A stretch of DNA of 64,000 nucleotides from Lytechinus variegatus (Eukaryota; Echinodermata; Echinoidea; Temnopleuroida; Toxopneustidae): NCBI RefSeq assembly GCF_018143015.1, contig NC_054741.1:7566683-7630682 (forward strand), given 5' to 3'. Made by a program: the position numbers and the translations under genes. The notes below the pieces were generated by a model. It was not told the DNA's origin and did no database searches. It worked only from the letters and a program-made list of their open reading frames with translations. Positions 32,128 to 43,851 of the stretch are shown here, piece after piece. Every line of letters starts with the position of its first letter. The stretch's first letter is position 1.

Positions 32128-32577
32128 GGCCTGAAAGAGTATGTTTTGCCAAACAATTTGACATCATATGTGTTAACGTTTGGATGATCCGGAGATATTC
32201 TTTGTATTTGATGTCAATTTTTATTTGCGCCAAAGTAAGGCATGACTGCAAAGAATGAATCTATATGTCAGTGAAAATCCATTTCAAAATACATTTTCAA
32301 TCATTCACATTATAAGTGTTCAATAAACTCTTTTTTGTATCAATTATTAAACTAATTTGATTGAAAAGGGGTTTATAAATATGCTTATTAATTTATGTAG
32401 GAAAATGGGATAATGACATCATTGGCATCTGGATTATTATTCATAACAGTCATGCCTTATTTTGGCGCAATTATTAAAATTGACATCATTGCAAAGAAAA
32501 CCTACTGATTGTCCAAGCGTAAATATTCCACATAAATATGGCATCAAATTATTTGGGAGAACAAACTCTTTCGGGCC
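32128..32577. mobile_element. Foldback element with about 125-bp inverted arms
   Basis: The left arm (32128-32250, starting GGCCTGAAAGAGT) and right arm (32447-32577, ending ACTCTTTCGGGCC) are imperfect reverse complements over about 125 bp. Shared words include TTTGACATCAT, TGATGTCAATTTT, GCGCCAAA.TAAGGCATGACT. A 196-bp AT-rich centre separates them. Possible TTATA flanks. No coding. Confidence 0.82.
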
Positions 32578-33736
32578 TTATATAAAAGGTAAGTGTTCAT
32601 AAAATATTTTTCCTTAAACTTGGATTTTGTGAGGTGTCATTTTTTTTTACTCACGCGATATGTTCTTTTTAATGGCTAAGTTTAAACGAAATTATTCCTA
32701 TAATATCTGTATTATAATCAAGTAAAATATGCGTACTTAACAAACATCCTTTCCTATGCCTTCCCCGCCCACTCATAGACCCACATCATGCGTATAATCA
32801 CAAATAAAAAAATGATAATATTGCATATCCGGGAAAAAAATAGATACATGTGTCTCAAAATGAGCGATCCTCTGTCTCAAGGGTGGTTAGGCATTTTTGT
32901 CTTTCAATTTCGGAATCGGGGCGAATCATGGTCATTACATGGGGATTTGACCATAAACTGAAAATCAAGGACCATCGGATCCATTCGAATATTTGTAATA
33001 ATACCGAATTACAAGTTATGAATTAGCATTGAAATCATGAAACACAAAACAATGAAGCTGTGACTATGGTTCATTCGTCCAAAGGGAGGACAACGATAAG
33101 TTCATCGTTTTTGCGTGTGAAATTGTTAAATTAAGGCATAGTCATCTAGGTGGATGACAAAATAAAGAAGGTGTAAAATCGCAGCAAATAAAGTAATCTG
33201 TGAGTGATTATGTCTCGGGATCAGGGGGGAGGATAATTATTGAATTTCTTTCAATGAATAGAACAATATGTTCATCGGCGACGAGATGGGAGAGAGTAAA
33301 CATGATAAAGTCACACTTCCAATCGAAAGAACAAGATAATATAGAATAGCCGAAATATTCATCGATCAAAAGAAACAAAATATATTTCCAAACCTGACTT
33401 CGTCGCGGTGTCGCCCCCCCCCCCCCGTGCCTTAGGCCCTCCTCAACCACCCCTTCCGTCCCCCCCCCTCCACACACAATTAAACAAAGCTCATGGAGCA
33501 GTTTGTGGGTAACACTGAGGGAGGGGGCGAAATTGCTTATTTCCTGGGGGCTAGCTAACATATCAAGAGGCACTATGTCATTCTGAGAGTAATAATTGGG
33601 ATTCCCCTACAGCCGATGTTTTTCCAGCATGCAATCCCTTGCAATTCTTGATATCAATTATAAACACGAGGCTTTGATTTAAGAGTGTATGTATGTCATA
33701 AGGATTTCTGTTTCCTTTCTTAACACACGCACACAC
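32578..33736. other. Non-coding stretch
   Basis: AT-rich, with a poly-C run at about 33415-33426. No gene or clear element ends. Confidence 0.45.
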
Positions 33737-33840
33737 ATAGGTGGCGGAAGCGGGGGGTGGGGTGGGGTCGTGCCCTCCCGCCTAAATTTGAGGGGGGGGG
33801 GCGCGATCCCCCTAAATATCTTGTTGATGCTGCCTTCTAA
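33737..33840. mobile_element. hAT-type MITE fragment (left end)
   Basis: CATAGGTGGCGGAAGCGGGG matches the left end of the 28152 element (CATAGGCGGCAGAAGCGGGG). G-rich and CCCCCTAAAT words follow. No right end found, so truncated. Confidence 0.6.
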
Positions 33841-34395
33841 CCATTTCAGGTTCATGGTCGCAAAATGTCACACAACCACTTCAATAAAAGCTCCTTAAAA
33901 GAGAAAAGTATCTATAGAAATAAAATAAATAAACTATAAATCTAGCTTCATTCACCATAATAATGTATGATGCATAATGAAAGTAACACTTATAAAATAA
34001 AATAATGTGCTTAATAGTTTGTGGTTTGAAGATGATGTTTCATAATAAGTAGAAATCAATAAAATCGAAAAGGAAATATAATCTTTGCCATAGAGAAGTA
34101 TATAAGCACAGCTATTAAGACATAAAAAAACATATACTCGGAAATCATTAAGCAAAGGATGATGAATGAAACTGGGAAATAACCATTTGTAAGTTTCTAG
34201 ATGAAAATCACGAGATGGATAGCTCACTGTCAAACGCGTCGTGTTGTCTCGTGTCCTCTCAAATTTCTTTCAGCCGATGTTGAAACTAAAACCGGAAAAG
34301 TGAAAGTGAATGAAAAGGAAAACATGCCATTACCATGATAACTGTTCATCTTTCAAGCTTGGTGTTTGATTTCAGTGAAGTGTAGATCAAAGATG
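33841..34395. other. Non-coding stretch
   Basis: AT-rich intergenic or intronic sequence; no features recognised. Confidence 0.45.
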
Positions 34396-34403
34396 CAAGA
34401 GTG

Positions 34404-34643
34404 CAGTGGCGTAATAAACCTAACAAATTTGCGTGGCCAACATGGCGCACGCGTACTTCTACAAAGTCACGAGCGAGTGAAAATTATGACAATCTTAAAG
34501 TGAAAATCTAATCTTTTGTTTTATTCAAGGCATGATCTTTAGTTTTATATCATATTCTTTCTTACCTTGCTTGCTATTGTTTCCTTGGTCGTGGGTCCTT
34601 TGGGGGGAGAGTCCCGAACCTCACCCTATTCTATACGCCATTG
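34404..34643. mobile_element. hAT-type MITE, slightly decayed target duplication
   Basis: A 240-bp element with ends CAGTGGCGTAATA and TATACGCCATTG. Flanks CAAGAGTG and GACGAGTG match at 6 of 8 positions, consistent with an aged 8-bp hAT duplication. The interior includes CACGAGCGAGTGAAAATTAT, echoing a word common to other elements here. Confidence 0.72.
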
Positions 34644-34651
34644 GACGAGTG

Positions 34652-35343
34652 AAAATGAATGAAGTTCCATCGTACGACTCTTTCTTTCCATTTTTGTCAT
34701 CATGTTAATGCCCCGTTGGTACATAGTGGTGTAGTGGTCTAATTTGGTAGTGACGAGAAAAAAAGTTTGCCCTGGAAGACAGATGCTGATCGAAGAAGTT
34801 ATGTGCCAAGAAATCAGTAAATTTTTTTCATTTATTCGTTCATTAGTTAATAGATGAAGCATTTTTGTGCCCTAATGAAAAATAGGGGTTTAGAAATGCC
34901 CCACCCACTGCATTTTCAATCTCGTTTTTATAATGAAATTTCCTATCATGTTTGAAAGGGATTTCCCATATTAAAATAAAAATTATGAAAGAGAAATAGG
35001 GTTTGAAACGAACTGCTTAATAATATGAAATGACACCCTACACTAAAAGGTGTGGGGGAGGGAGATAGAGAAAATAAGAGAGAGAAAGAGAGAGAGGGGA
35101 GAGTACAAGAGCGAGAGTCACATGATTCTTACCCATATATCACGTGAGTATGATGACTGGAAATCGAGACGCACCCCATGACGTCATGAGGGAAATACCC
35201 ATGGCATTGCATTGGGAAGGGGAAAGGGTGAAATGGTATTCCCAATCGTACCAATTCGCATGTAATTTAGTTGCAACAGAAATACAATTTCGTGTCTTAG
35301 CGTGCCTTTTTGTCTTGAAACGTATATTGTGTTCTAATTGCAG
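34652..35343. other. Non-coding stretch with purine tract
   Basis: Includes an almost pure GA tract at 35052-35120 (GAGAGAAAGAGAG words). A CATGACGTCATGAG palindromic CRE-like word lies at about 35178-35191. No gene defined. Confidence 0.45.
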
Positions 35344-35454
35344 AGACCTGGACAAACATCGGAAAAATACCAAGGAGGTCGTGCCCCATCGAGTTGGAAG
35401 AAAGTAAGTTACTTTCATCCTACTACTACCACTGACTACGTCATGTTCATGGAG
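35344..35454 (+). CDS. Candidate host exon with two alternative donors
   Basis: Acceptor-like GTGTTCTAATTGCAG precedes 35344. Two strong donors follow: AAA|GTAAGT (exon 35344-35403, 60 bp) and GAG|GTAAGT (exon 35344-35454, 111 bp). Both lengths are multiples of three, and the first frame is open through both (RPGQTSEKYQGG... ending TTTTDYVMFME). No domain recognised. Frame conservation across both donors is suggestive, but one or both could be chance. Confidence 0.33.
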
Positions 35455-36448
35455 GTAAGTTAATATATCTATTTGCTATAGGGTTTTGAAGGGGTATTAA
35501 GTGATTCCATCTTTTGAGTATTTATAATTTGAGAGCATTGGAAGTAAGATTTCTTTGTATGTCTGCATTCATGGACCAATAAAATAATCTTTGAATTTTA
35601 ATAATTCTAAATATGATTATCTCGGTAAGTATTCTACATGGTTCGTCCGTGCTATAGGCCTATTCTTACAATGAAATAACTCGACTATTCTTCAGTCTAT
35701 TTAAAGTAATTTGAAAATTATGCGACATTGATACTCGCCATAAAACTTGTTTTCAACGCTTTATAGAAATTTGCATTATTGTTTGTGGCTTGGTGATTGA
35801 TTCATGAATTGATATAATTACAAAATATAGCTATACTTGTCTTGACCCGTTCCAATAGCTTTCATTAATTTACTTGTGAAACATCATCTTAGTAAGAATA
35901 CTGATCATGAAAAGTTTCATATCTGGTTCTGGTTTTCAGTGCAATTTGTCTGAAAAAAAAAATAACCCAGCGTTATGAAAATACTTATTTTCATAAGAGC
36001 TTTTGACAATGCTGCCCGAATCATGATGTGATCTACAGAGAAAAATATTTACTTCTGAAGAATCTGATCATCAAAAGCCTAGACCGAATTCATTCATACA
36101 CTGATCTTATCTCTTTCATCTTTATAAAATGATTTATCTGGAGTGAGAAAACAAAATTACCCCGCAGAAATTTGGTCTGACGTTGATAAAAAAAAATAAA
36201 TCCAACCCTCTTTGTCAATCTAGTTCAATTTTCCACTTGGCTTATATTGGTGTATAGAAAGCATGACCGGGTTAGGCATACATCCACATTGATGATTGAA
36301 ATGAGAGTTTGTCAGAGTGAAAGAAAAAAATCTGAGGCAAAGAAAGGGAAGGACCTCTATTTTCTTGGGTTGACCTGTCGCTTTTCTTTAAAAAGTGTGG
36401 AACAATTTGTCTTTCGAGTCTTTGACTTCTGGCGAGGGAGAAAATTCT
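35455..36448. other. Non-coding stretch
   Basis: AT-rich; another GTAAGT donor-like site at about 35623. No defined gene. Confidence 0.4.
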
Positions 36449-36607
36449 GGGGCCATTTCACAAAACTGTTCGTATTACACGTGACTTTACGAACGACTGG
36501 TGACCATTTCTTGTGCTACAATATACCCCTCTATATCTGACTTACCACTTAAGAACATGTTCCAGTCGTTCGTAAAGTTGTGTGCGATTTTACGTACAGT
36601 TTTTTTA
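36449..36607. mobile_element. MITE with about 40-bp inverted repeats
   Basis: Left region AAAACTGTTCGTATTACACG through TTTACGAACGACTGG is mirrored by CCAGTCGTTCGTAAAG through TTTTACGTACAGTTTT. A related partial copy lies at about 57187-57250 (GACTGTTTCACAAAGTTATT ... GAATGACTGGAACATG). Confidence 0.75.
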
Positions 36608-37365
36608 AACACCTTTCTGGATAGACTGGGCATGCTAGGTTAGAAAAGATTGGAAAGAAAAGTAGAATGAGGTGGATGTGGAAATATTTGCTTTAAATTA
36701 TGCAAACATCGATGTTCCTGAGTATAACTGCATGCGTGTGTTTACAAACGGATCTAAAAGTTTTTAATGGGGCTTGGTTAACAATTTGATGTTCAATATT
36801 GAAATGTCTGGATGACAGTCTCAATAGTAAAATGAAAATTAGATGATAATGATGATGTAAGTAGTGCGGTTTCCTGTATTATTTATTCAGCTTTGGATGT
36901 TTGAGTAATGGGTTCGATAAGATGTAAATCTACTTCACTTGGGATTTAGGGAGGGCCACATTGATGAACTCTATTCTTATCATGTAGGACCTACGTGAAT
37001 AAATGAGCACATACATTTTTTCTTCAAATTTTACCTTGATATGAACAAACGTACCACCAAAAGGAACCAAATAATCACAGATTACCTAAAGACATTTCAT
37101 TTTATGTTGAAGATAAAAGAGCTATCATAAGGAGTATCAAACTTTGTAATATATTTTCCATAATCAAATGTACGAAGACCATCACTGGTGTATATAGCTA
37201 GATGGGAGAGGGATGTGCACTGGACCCCTAACAGTTTCACGACCAAGAAAAAAAAAGGAAGCGGAGAAATGAAAAGGGGAAAGGGAGTAGGGTGAGATAT
37301 TGACATTATTTTCTGATTATTAGGTCAAAATCTATCACAAAAATTTATATGAATATTTTCATTTT
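36608..37365. other. Non-coding stretch
   Basis: AT-rich; nothing recognised. Confidence 0.45.
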
Positions 37366-38592
37366 TGTCTCACCTGCATAGCAGAGCGAGACTATACAGC
37401 TATAAGCGCCGCTTTTCCGATGGCGGCGACGGCGGCGGCGTCGTCAACATTGAAATCGAGGTTAAGTTTTTTGAAATGTCATCATAACTTAGAAAGTATA
37501 TAAACTTAGTTCATTAAACTTAGACATAAGGATAATCAAGTATTACTGAACATCCTGCCTGAGTTTCGGGTCACATGAATAAGGTCAAAGGTCATTTAGG
37601 GTCAATGAACTTAGACCGTGTTGGGGAATCAATATCGAAATCTTAAAACCAAGGTTAAGTTTTTGAAATGTTGCCATAACTTCCAAAGTACATGGACCTA
37701 GTTCATAAAACATAGACATAAGGGTAATAGTGTATTACTGAAGATTCTGCCTGAGTTTCAGGTCACATGATTAGGGTCAAAGGTCACTCACGGTCAACGA
37801 ACTTTGGCCATGTTAGGGTTATTTGAAGAATTGTCATCATAACTTTGAAAGTTCATGCATGGATCTAGTTCATGAAACTTGGACATAAGAGCAACCATGT
37901 ATCCCTGAATATCATGTGCAAGTTTCAGGTCACATGACCAAGGTCAGAGGTCACTTAGGGTTAACAAACTTGGCCATGTTGGGATGTTGGGGTTATTTGA
38001 GGAATTATCATAACTTTAAAATTTTATGGATCTTTTTCATGGAACATTGACATAAGAGCAATCAAGTATCAAAACTCACACATCCTGTGTGAGTTCTAGG
38101 TCACATGACCAAGGTCAAAAGTCATTTAGGGTCACAAAACTTTTGGTAATGTTGGGGGTATTTGTAAAATTGTCATCAAAACTTTCAAAGTCTATGGATC
38201 TAGTGCATGAAACTTGGACATAAGAGCAGCAGTGTATCCCTAAATACCCTGTATGCATTTCAGGAACATGGCCAAGATCAAAGGTCATTTAAAGGTCAAT
38301 GAACTCTGGCCGTGTTGGGAGTACGTGTTGAATTGGCATCATAACTAAGGAAGTTTATGGATCTAGCTCATGAAACATCGACATAAGGATAATCAAGTAT
38401 GAATGATTGTTTTGCACATGTCTTAGGTCACATGATCATTGTCAAAGGTCATTTTTGGTCAATAGGCATAATATTTTATTATCACATGTTTTCTTCTGTG
38501 AATAATGTTCATTAGCTATTTTCAAAGGAAGCACTGCTGCTATATCGCATTGCGTATAATGCAGGCGAGACTGCCAGAGGCGTTCCACTTGT
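37366..38592. mobile_element. DR1-array element, copy 1
   Basis: Left end GTCTCACCTGCATAGCAGAG, a GGC-rich tract, then about six tandem units of about 160-180 bp, and right end ATGCAGGCGAGACTGCCAGA. The ends give a GTCTCRCCTGCA inverted repeat. Each unit has GGTCACATGA followed by AGGTCA-type direct repeats (for example 37582-37594, 37774-37786, 37941-37953). Three of six units keep two intact RGGTCA half-sites. No protein is encoded; a nonautonomous DNA element of uncertain superfamily. Confidence 0.85.
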
Positions 38593-39936
38593 TACTTTAA
38601 AATATCAAATTTTTCGCTCGATCTCTTTGTGATCTCACGAAATTTCAAAATAGGAACCAATACGCCCATTGACCTATGTTCTGCTGATGACGCCGCTGAA
38701 GACTAGAATACAGCACATGAAGTCTATCATTATAGACCCCACTGTGATGGTGAAATCGAATTCTTTGGAGTATTATTTGGGGTCTTCCGTTCTGATCGCA
38801 TTGATCAGATTATAATTTTATTTTCATTTATCAAAATACGGTTTAGATAATGTTAGTCTTTATGTATTTTATCATTGTGTATCTATATGAATCCTTACGC
38901 AAGCTTACGTTTTGTGTTAGCTTTAAACAGTCATGTTCTCTTTCATGCAACGAATCAGACTTTGTATATTATTTTTACTGATGATCAATAAAGACTTCTT
39001 TGAAAAACGAATTAATAAATTTATAAATTTTATTCAGTAAAATTTTATTATTCTGTATCTATATGAATCCTTAGGCAAGTATACCTTTTGTATTAGTTTT
39101 TAACATGTTCTCTTTCATAAAACGAATCAAACTTTGTATATGATATTTACTGATGATCAATTAAAAAAAATCCAATCCTGTCCCCTTTAATGTATCAGGA
39201 TAATGACAAAGCATGTTAGTAACCACAAACATTTGTTCGCATATCCTTGTCTAGATATCGATAACAAAGTTAGAATCGGGGAACCACACGCACTCCTTTG
39301 CTCTGTTACCTGGAAAGGCCCCTGGGAAACAGCCGCGACGCACCCCTGCATGTGGGCCCAGGGTGACCACCCCCCCCCCCCTCCCGATCATATCTCCATC
39401 TTTCAAGCGCAAGCCTTTCCTCCAATCAAACCCTTTCCTTCCTTTGTATAAAAATCTAATTAATTTTTTAGTCATGCCCACAATAAAAATAAACTTGACT
39501 AAAAAATCATTCTCTTTCTGTTTCCCTTCAAGTACGAAATGACATGAGTTTCTGGCTTTGTGACACGTAATATATAGCAGGAAATTAATGACAATGTGTT
39601 TTATCCATTAAATTGGAAATGCAAGTGGCACTTTGGTAATGAATTACGAGAATCATAATTGTAATGTTTAATTTTATTGTTCCTTGACATCATATCGCGA
39701 ATTTTGTAAGAGTAGAAGAAAGTTATTTGCAATCATTCTCATGATTTTAGAGTGCATATTTTACAAGATTATTATGGTCAACATGTTGTATTTTTAGTAA
39801 AGAGGTGATCACAAATCGACGTCATCAGTCTTCATAATTTCTTTGGCCCGAACGTGAATACTATCAGGGACTTTATTACATAGTTTGACCAATTCGCTTT
39901 CAGCAGGTTACAACAATGCACTTATTACTTGTTTAT
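38593..39936. other. Non-coding stretch with duplicated tail-like segment
   Basis: Contains the 175-bp tandem duplication at 38860-39170 and a poly-C run near 39369. No gene seen. Confidence 0.45.
38860..39170. repeat. 175-bp tandem duplication, LINE-tail-like
   Basis: Two diverged units share TCTATATGAATCCTTA, CATGTTCTCTTTCAT, AACGAATCA.ACTTTGTATAT and TACTGATGATCAATAAA. The second lacks the final AAAG. The AATAAA-ended form resembles a LINE or mRNA 3' end duplicated in tandem. Confidence 0.7.
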
Positions 39937-40930
39937 CAGGGGCGGATCCAGCTTTCGCCAATAGGGGGGGGGGGGGCGAAAAATATTTTTATCAATTTTT
40001 TTCTCAAATTGGCCACTATAATCTGATTTTTTTTTCAGGGGGTAGTCCTAACTAAAGGCTGAAGTTTTAAGTTGTTATAAACAAGATAAGGTATCTAATG
40101 TGGTCTTAATATATAATGCGAGCGCGAAGCGCCAGCTAAAATTCTTTGATATTTTATGTCATTAGAACTGAAGATTCTGAGCAGTTTTTATAATCATGAA
40201 CAAAGATAAGTATCCAACTAAACAATGCGAGCTCGAAGCGCGAGCCGAAATTTTATTTTAGTAACGTGAAAAGGGACTCAATTAGGACTGTTTTTAGTGA
40301 TTAATGAAGAGGATAAAAGTATCACCAATTAAATAATGAGAGTGCGAAGCGCGCGAGCTCAAAATTTTTAATATTCCGACCTGAAAACTGGACAGTCTAA
40401 GCGCGTTATTATTTAAACAAAGAACAAGCTGTGTGTCTCAAACAATTAAATGCGAGCGCGAAGTGTGAGCTTATCTTTTTTATATACTGACATGATAAGG
40501 GAGCATTTTGACAAATTTTGGAAAGAATTTACAAAGAGGATAGGTATCTCACAAATCAAACAATGCTAGCGCGCAGCGCGAGCTGAAAATTTTGATATAA
40601 CAATTTGTGTAAATCAAAACAAAATAATGAAAGCTTGATGTGCGAGCTAAAATATTGTGTGCAAATTGATTTCAGAATTGGATTATGAAGTGTCATTTAA
40701 TCCTCTTGAATGGGATTCATTACACAGGCAATGTGAGCGCGAAGCACGAGCGAAATTTTTTATATAAAGTCTATTTTCCAATTCTTCCCCTCACCTTTTT
40801 CGAGGCTGTAAATTACACATCATGGGTATAATACCTCTTTCTTATTTTTCTTTCTGTTTTTCGTAGTTTCTATCAAGATAAAGAGTACACTTTTTTCTGC
40901 CGACTCGGCCCCCTCCTGGATCCGCGCCTG
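39937..40930. mobile_element. hAT-like element with internal hairpin array
   Basis: Ends CAGGGGCGGATCCAG (39937-39951) and CTGGATCCGCGCCTG (40916-40930) are near-perfect 15-bp inverted repeats of hAT form. The flanking 8 bases no longer match clearly. A poly-G run follows the left end. The interior is a 7-unit tandem array. No transposase frame. Confidence 0.8.
40118..40751. repeat. About 110-bp tandem array with GCGAAGC hairpin motif
   Basis: Seven units at 40118, 40227, 40338, 40452, 40565, 40628 and 40733, each beginning AATGCGAGCGCGAAGCGCGA-like then CTGAAAATTTT and an AT-rich filler ending GATA.GTATC.CAA. The core GCGCGAAGCGC is an inverted repeat with a GAA loop. Spacing is 105-114 bp except one short unit. 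Confidence 0.88.
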
Positions 40931-41933
40931 TTTGTGGAAGCAAAATTCAAAAGAAAAGGAGCATGACAAAAAGAAAGTAATTTTCACCGAAACATATAAT
41001 TACAGTTCGACCATGTTCCAGAAGAGTCGCGTACTTCTGTATCTTTAGGGCTTATGTTGTTGGTGTTTATATCTATTTCTGTGTTGAATGATTGTTCTTG
41101 GCTCCATAACTACAACATATAAGAAGAGATAATGATCCTCTTGGTTCAGAATGTGTATATATTTCTATTTGAAGTCACTGCTATACCTATTAAGGCATTT
41201 TATATTTTGGTACTGAAGCATTTATCCCTATTTTTCTGAATATCTGTGCAAGACGACTCGTCAGCCTGATGAATTACCGGCACCCCCACCCCTCAGCCCT
41301 CCTCTAACAAACGGGTAAAACATAATCTCTACTTTTCATCTTAATCCATTACTAACCCAAATCCATTGGAACATGGAAATCCCAAAACCGTAATCTTACA
41401 CAAGGCCAATTCCCTATTTAATCATATTATTTCTCCTAATATACATCAATTTTTGTCATTAACATGATTAAGGTCTCGTCGCTCCCCTACCAGAAATGTG
41501 GATTATCTACGAATTTGTGGCATGCACGAATGTTGTTGTTGCTGTTCTTGTACTGATTGTGTATAATTCTGATCAGCCTTAATTTCATTTGATCAATGAT
41601 ACCGTTTCCTATTACAATAAGTCATTCATTTAAAAAAAAGATTAAAAATATATGTAAGACTAAAATGTCATTCGAAAAGACATGTTAAAACTTTTTAGTG
41701 ATGCGCCCTACCAACGAGTATATCTGTATTTGTAGGTCGTTTGATTAGTACATGGTTGTGCCTGTGTCTCAGTTTATTATTATTGAGATGTCTAACGAGA
41801 AATAATAATGATAATCGCAACAGTAATAAAAAAATTATAATGATAATAATAATGATACAAATAATAATAATAAAATTTTCTATGCAGCATTTAATACAAT
41901 GTATTTACGCGCTGCACAGTGTCCCGGCTGTAC
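40931..41933. other. Non-coding stretch
   Basis: AT-rich; an AAT/ATA-rich tract at about 41800-41877. No gene. Confidence 0.45.
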
Positions 41934-41934
41934 A

Positions 41935-42120
41935 ATTCAAGGAATTTCTTTCAACTGGAGACCAATCTATTCGCCTGGGTGTGGCAAATGTAGATCATAA
42001 ACGCCTTGCCAAAAGACTCGAGTGCTATGGTGGGACTCGAACCTAGGACCTTATGGTTCAAAGTCCGGAGACGTATATTTGACGGATATTATCGCGTCTC
42101 GATCTGGTTTAAAGTTGTGG
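41935..42120 (-). mobile_element. tRNA-derived SINE (minus strand)
   Basis: On the minus strand, a tRNA-like head with box B GGTTCGAGTCCC (42032-42043 complement), preceded by GACTTTGAACCATAAGGTCC, then a body containing AAAAGACTCGAG-complement and CACACCCAGGCG. The CTTTGAACC..AAGGTC layout parallels the SINE at 62914. The poly(AAT) tract just to its left may be its tail. Confidence 0.6.
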
Positions 42121-43796
42121 CTTAACTATGGATAGCCAAGTGTGACACAAATCTTTAACAGTACATGTTCAACTTGTCAGCTCATTTGACACTCAAATCA
42201 CTTATAACTGACAGGGGATACATACTGAAAAAGATCTTAATTTAAACATGGAGAATGAGGGAAGAGCCAAATAAAGACATTGCGTAACATAATCTAAAAG
42301 CAATTTTGAATTTTTTGGCTCCCCATAATGCTAACTCAGAGTTAGACCAAGGCCCAAGTTATATCGGTCTTCAAAATTAATATAGCAATAAGGAAAATAT
42401 CAATCGCTCATGATGCGCTTCTGAATTAGTATGTTGATAAAGATGCTAGCTGGTGATAGGGAGGGGGGTGGGTCGGGCAGAGTGCTCCAACAATGGACAG
42501 GTGGTAAGCTCATACTTGAAAGATCAATCTTTATTCGAACATTTGCCATTTTCGTTTGCAAACCGTTCCAATTGAGTCAGAGGAAACGGCCTACCTGAGA
42601 CGTCACGAAGCACCTTGCGCTACAAAACTGCCGACAATCATCGCTGTGACAATTGTTCGGAAAATGGATCAAGCCTTCTTTTTTGTTGGAGAGGAAAAAA
42701 CTAAAAAAAAAAGAATTTTGTAAAGCCTGGAAACCTTTGACATTTAGGGTAGCTAAAAGAAAACTTGCAAGGTCATGTATTGTCGGGGATATAAGCCAGA
42801 GTGAAAAGGGAATAGAACGGATTGCAAGATTTTAGCATTCTAGAGGCTTTTGTTAAAGCTGGAGTGGGTAAATTATTTAAAGAAAAAGGCTCGATCGATG
42901 AAGCAGTGGTTAGAGAGAGAGAGAAAAAAAACATAGTGCTGCCCCTCTTAAAAAATAGACGAGCAAATAGTTTTATATTTGTTATTTTATTAGTGCAATC
43001 ACCCCTCATGCATAGCGCGTCTTCGCCCCGCCCGCGCCCCTTCCCTTGTAAAACAACGTATACTAAACTTTTTGGTAGTCACATATTTAGCAAATCAGAC
43101 TAGGGATAGAAAAAGTGAGATATTTGTGTTGGATGAGTGACAATTAATTTCATTTCACACCTGTTCCTTGTAACAGCAACAATAATGTCTCTCGGATGTG
43201 AACGCTCCCGACAGATGACAGGCCTATGGTGGTGACGTCATAATAGACAATAGGCTGAGATTGATGAATATGATGTCCCTTGTAAATTAAGTGTATCCCG
43301 CCCCATCATTCCCCTCTAAATACGTCCCAGTCATGTCATGCATGTACCATCCCATATCGTGTGCACTTCTTTCTAGTGACAACAGATGTCCTTAAAGAGA
43401 CATTAATGTTGCAGGAATATGCGTGAGTGTGTGCTTGAATAGAATAGTGATATATCAGTAATGAAAAAATTGAATTGACTGAAAATATAATGAATAAAAC
43501 ATACTATTGAATAAAACGAAATGTAAGGTAATAGACCCACAAAAAAAGAAATCAGTATTGTTTTCTCATTTATTTGTTTATGAGAAATTTTTCTATCTTT
43601 TAATTTTACTTTTGTTCCATTTTAGTTTGCATTATTTTTTTACAAATAATTTTTATCCGTCGAGTGATTGATTGATTTATCTCTAATTTTATATTTTTAT
43701 CTATTTTCTCTCATTTCTTTGTAGTGAGGGGGTAAACACAGGAGGAGAGAATCCAAATTCAAATTTGAATTCAAATCCAAATTTCTTGATATGAGC
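42121..43796. other. Non-coding stretch
   Basis: An unrecognised frame at 42822-43103 (ILEAFVKAGVGKLFKEKGS...) has no splice or homology support. A perfect ATTCAAATTTGAAT palindrome lies near 43758-43771, and a hAT-type end word (CAGCGGTGGATACAGG) near 43797. No gene. Confidence 0.4.
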
Positions 43797-43851
43797 AGCG
43801 GTGGATACAGGACTGACCATTCATGCCATTAGGTCACAATGGACCATTTTT

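Noticed and set aside
42032-42043. tRNA gene around a minus-strand box B
   Set aside because: It continues into a SINE-like body and no cloverleaf closes.
42822-43103. 93-codon frame starting MQDFSILEAFVKAG
   Set aside because: The first half looks protein-like, but there is no homology or splice evidence and the rest is simple sequence.
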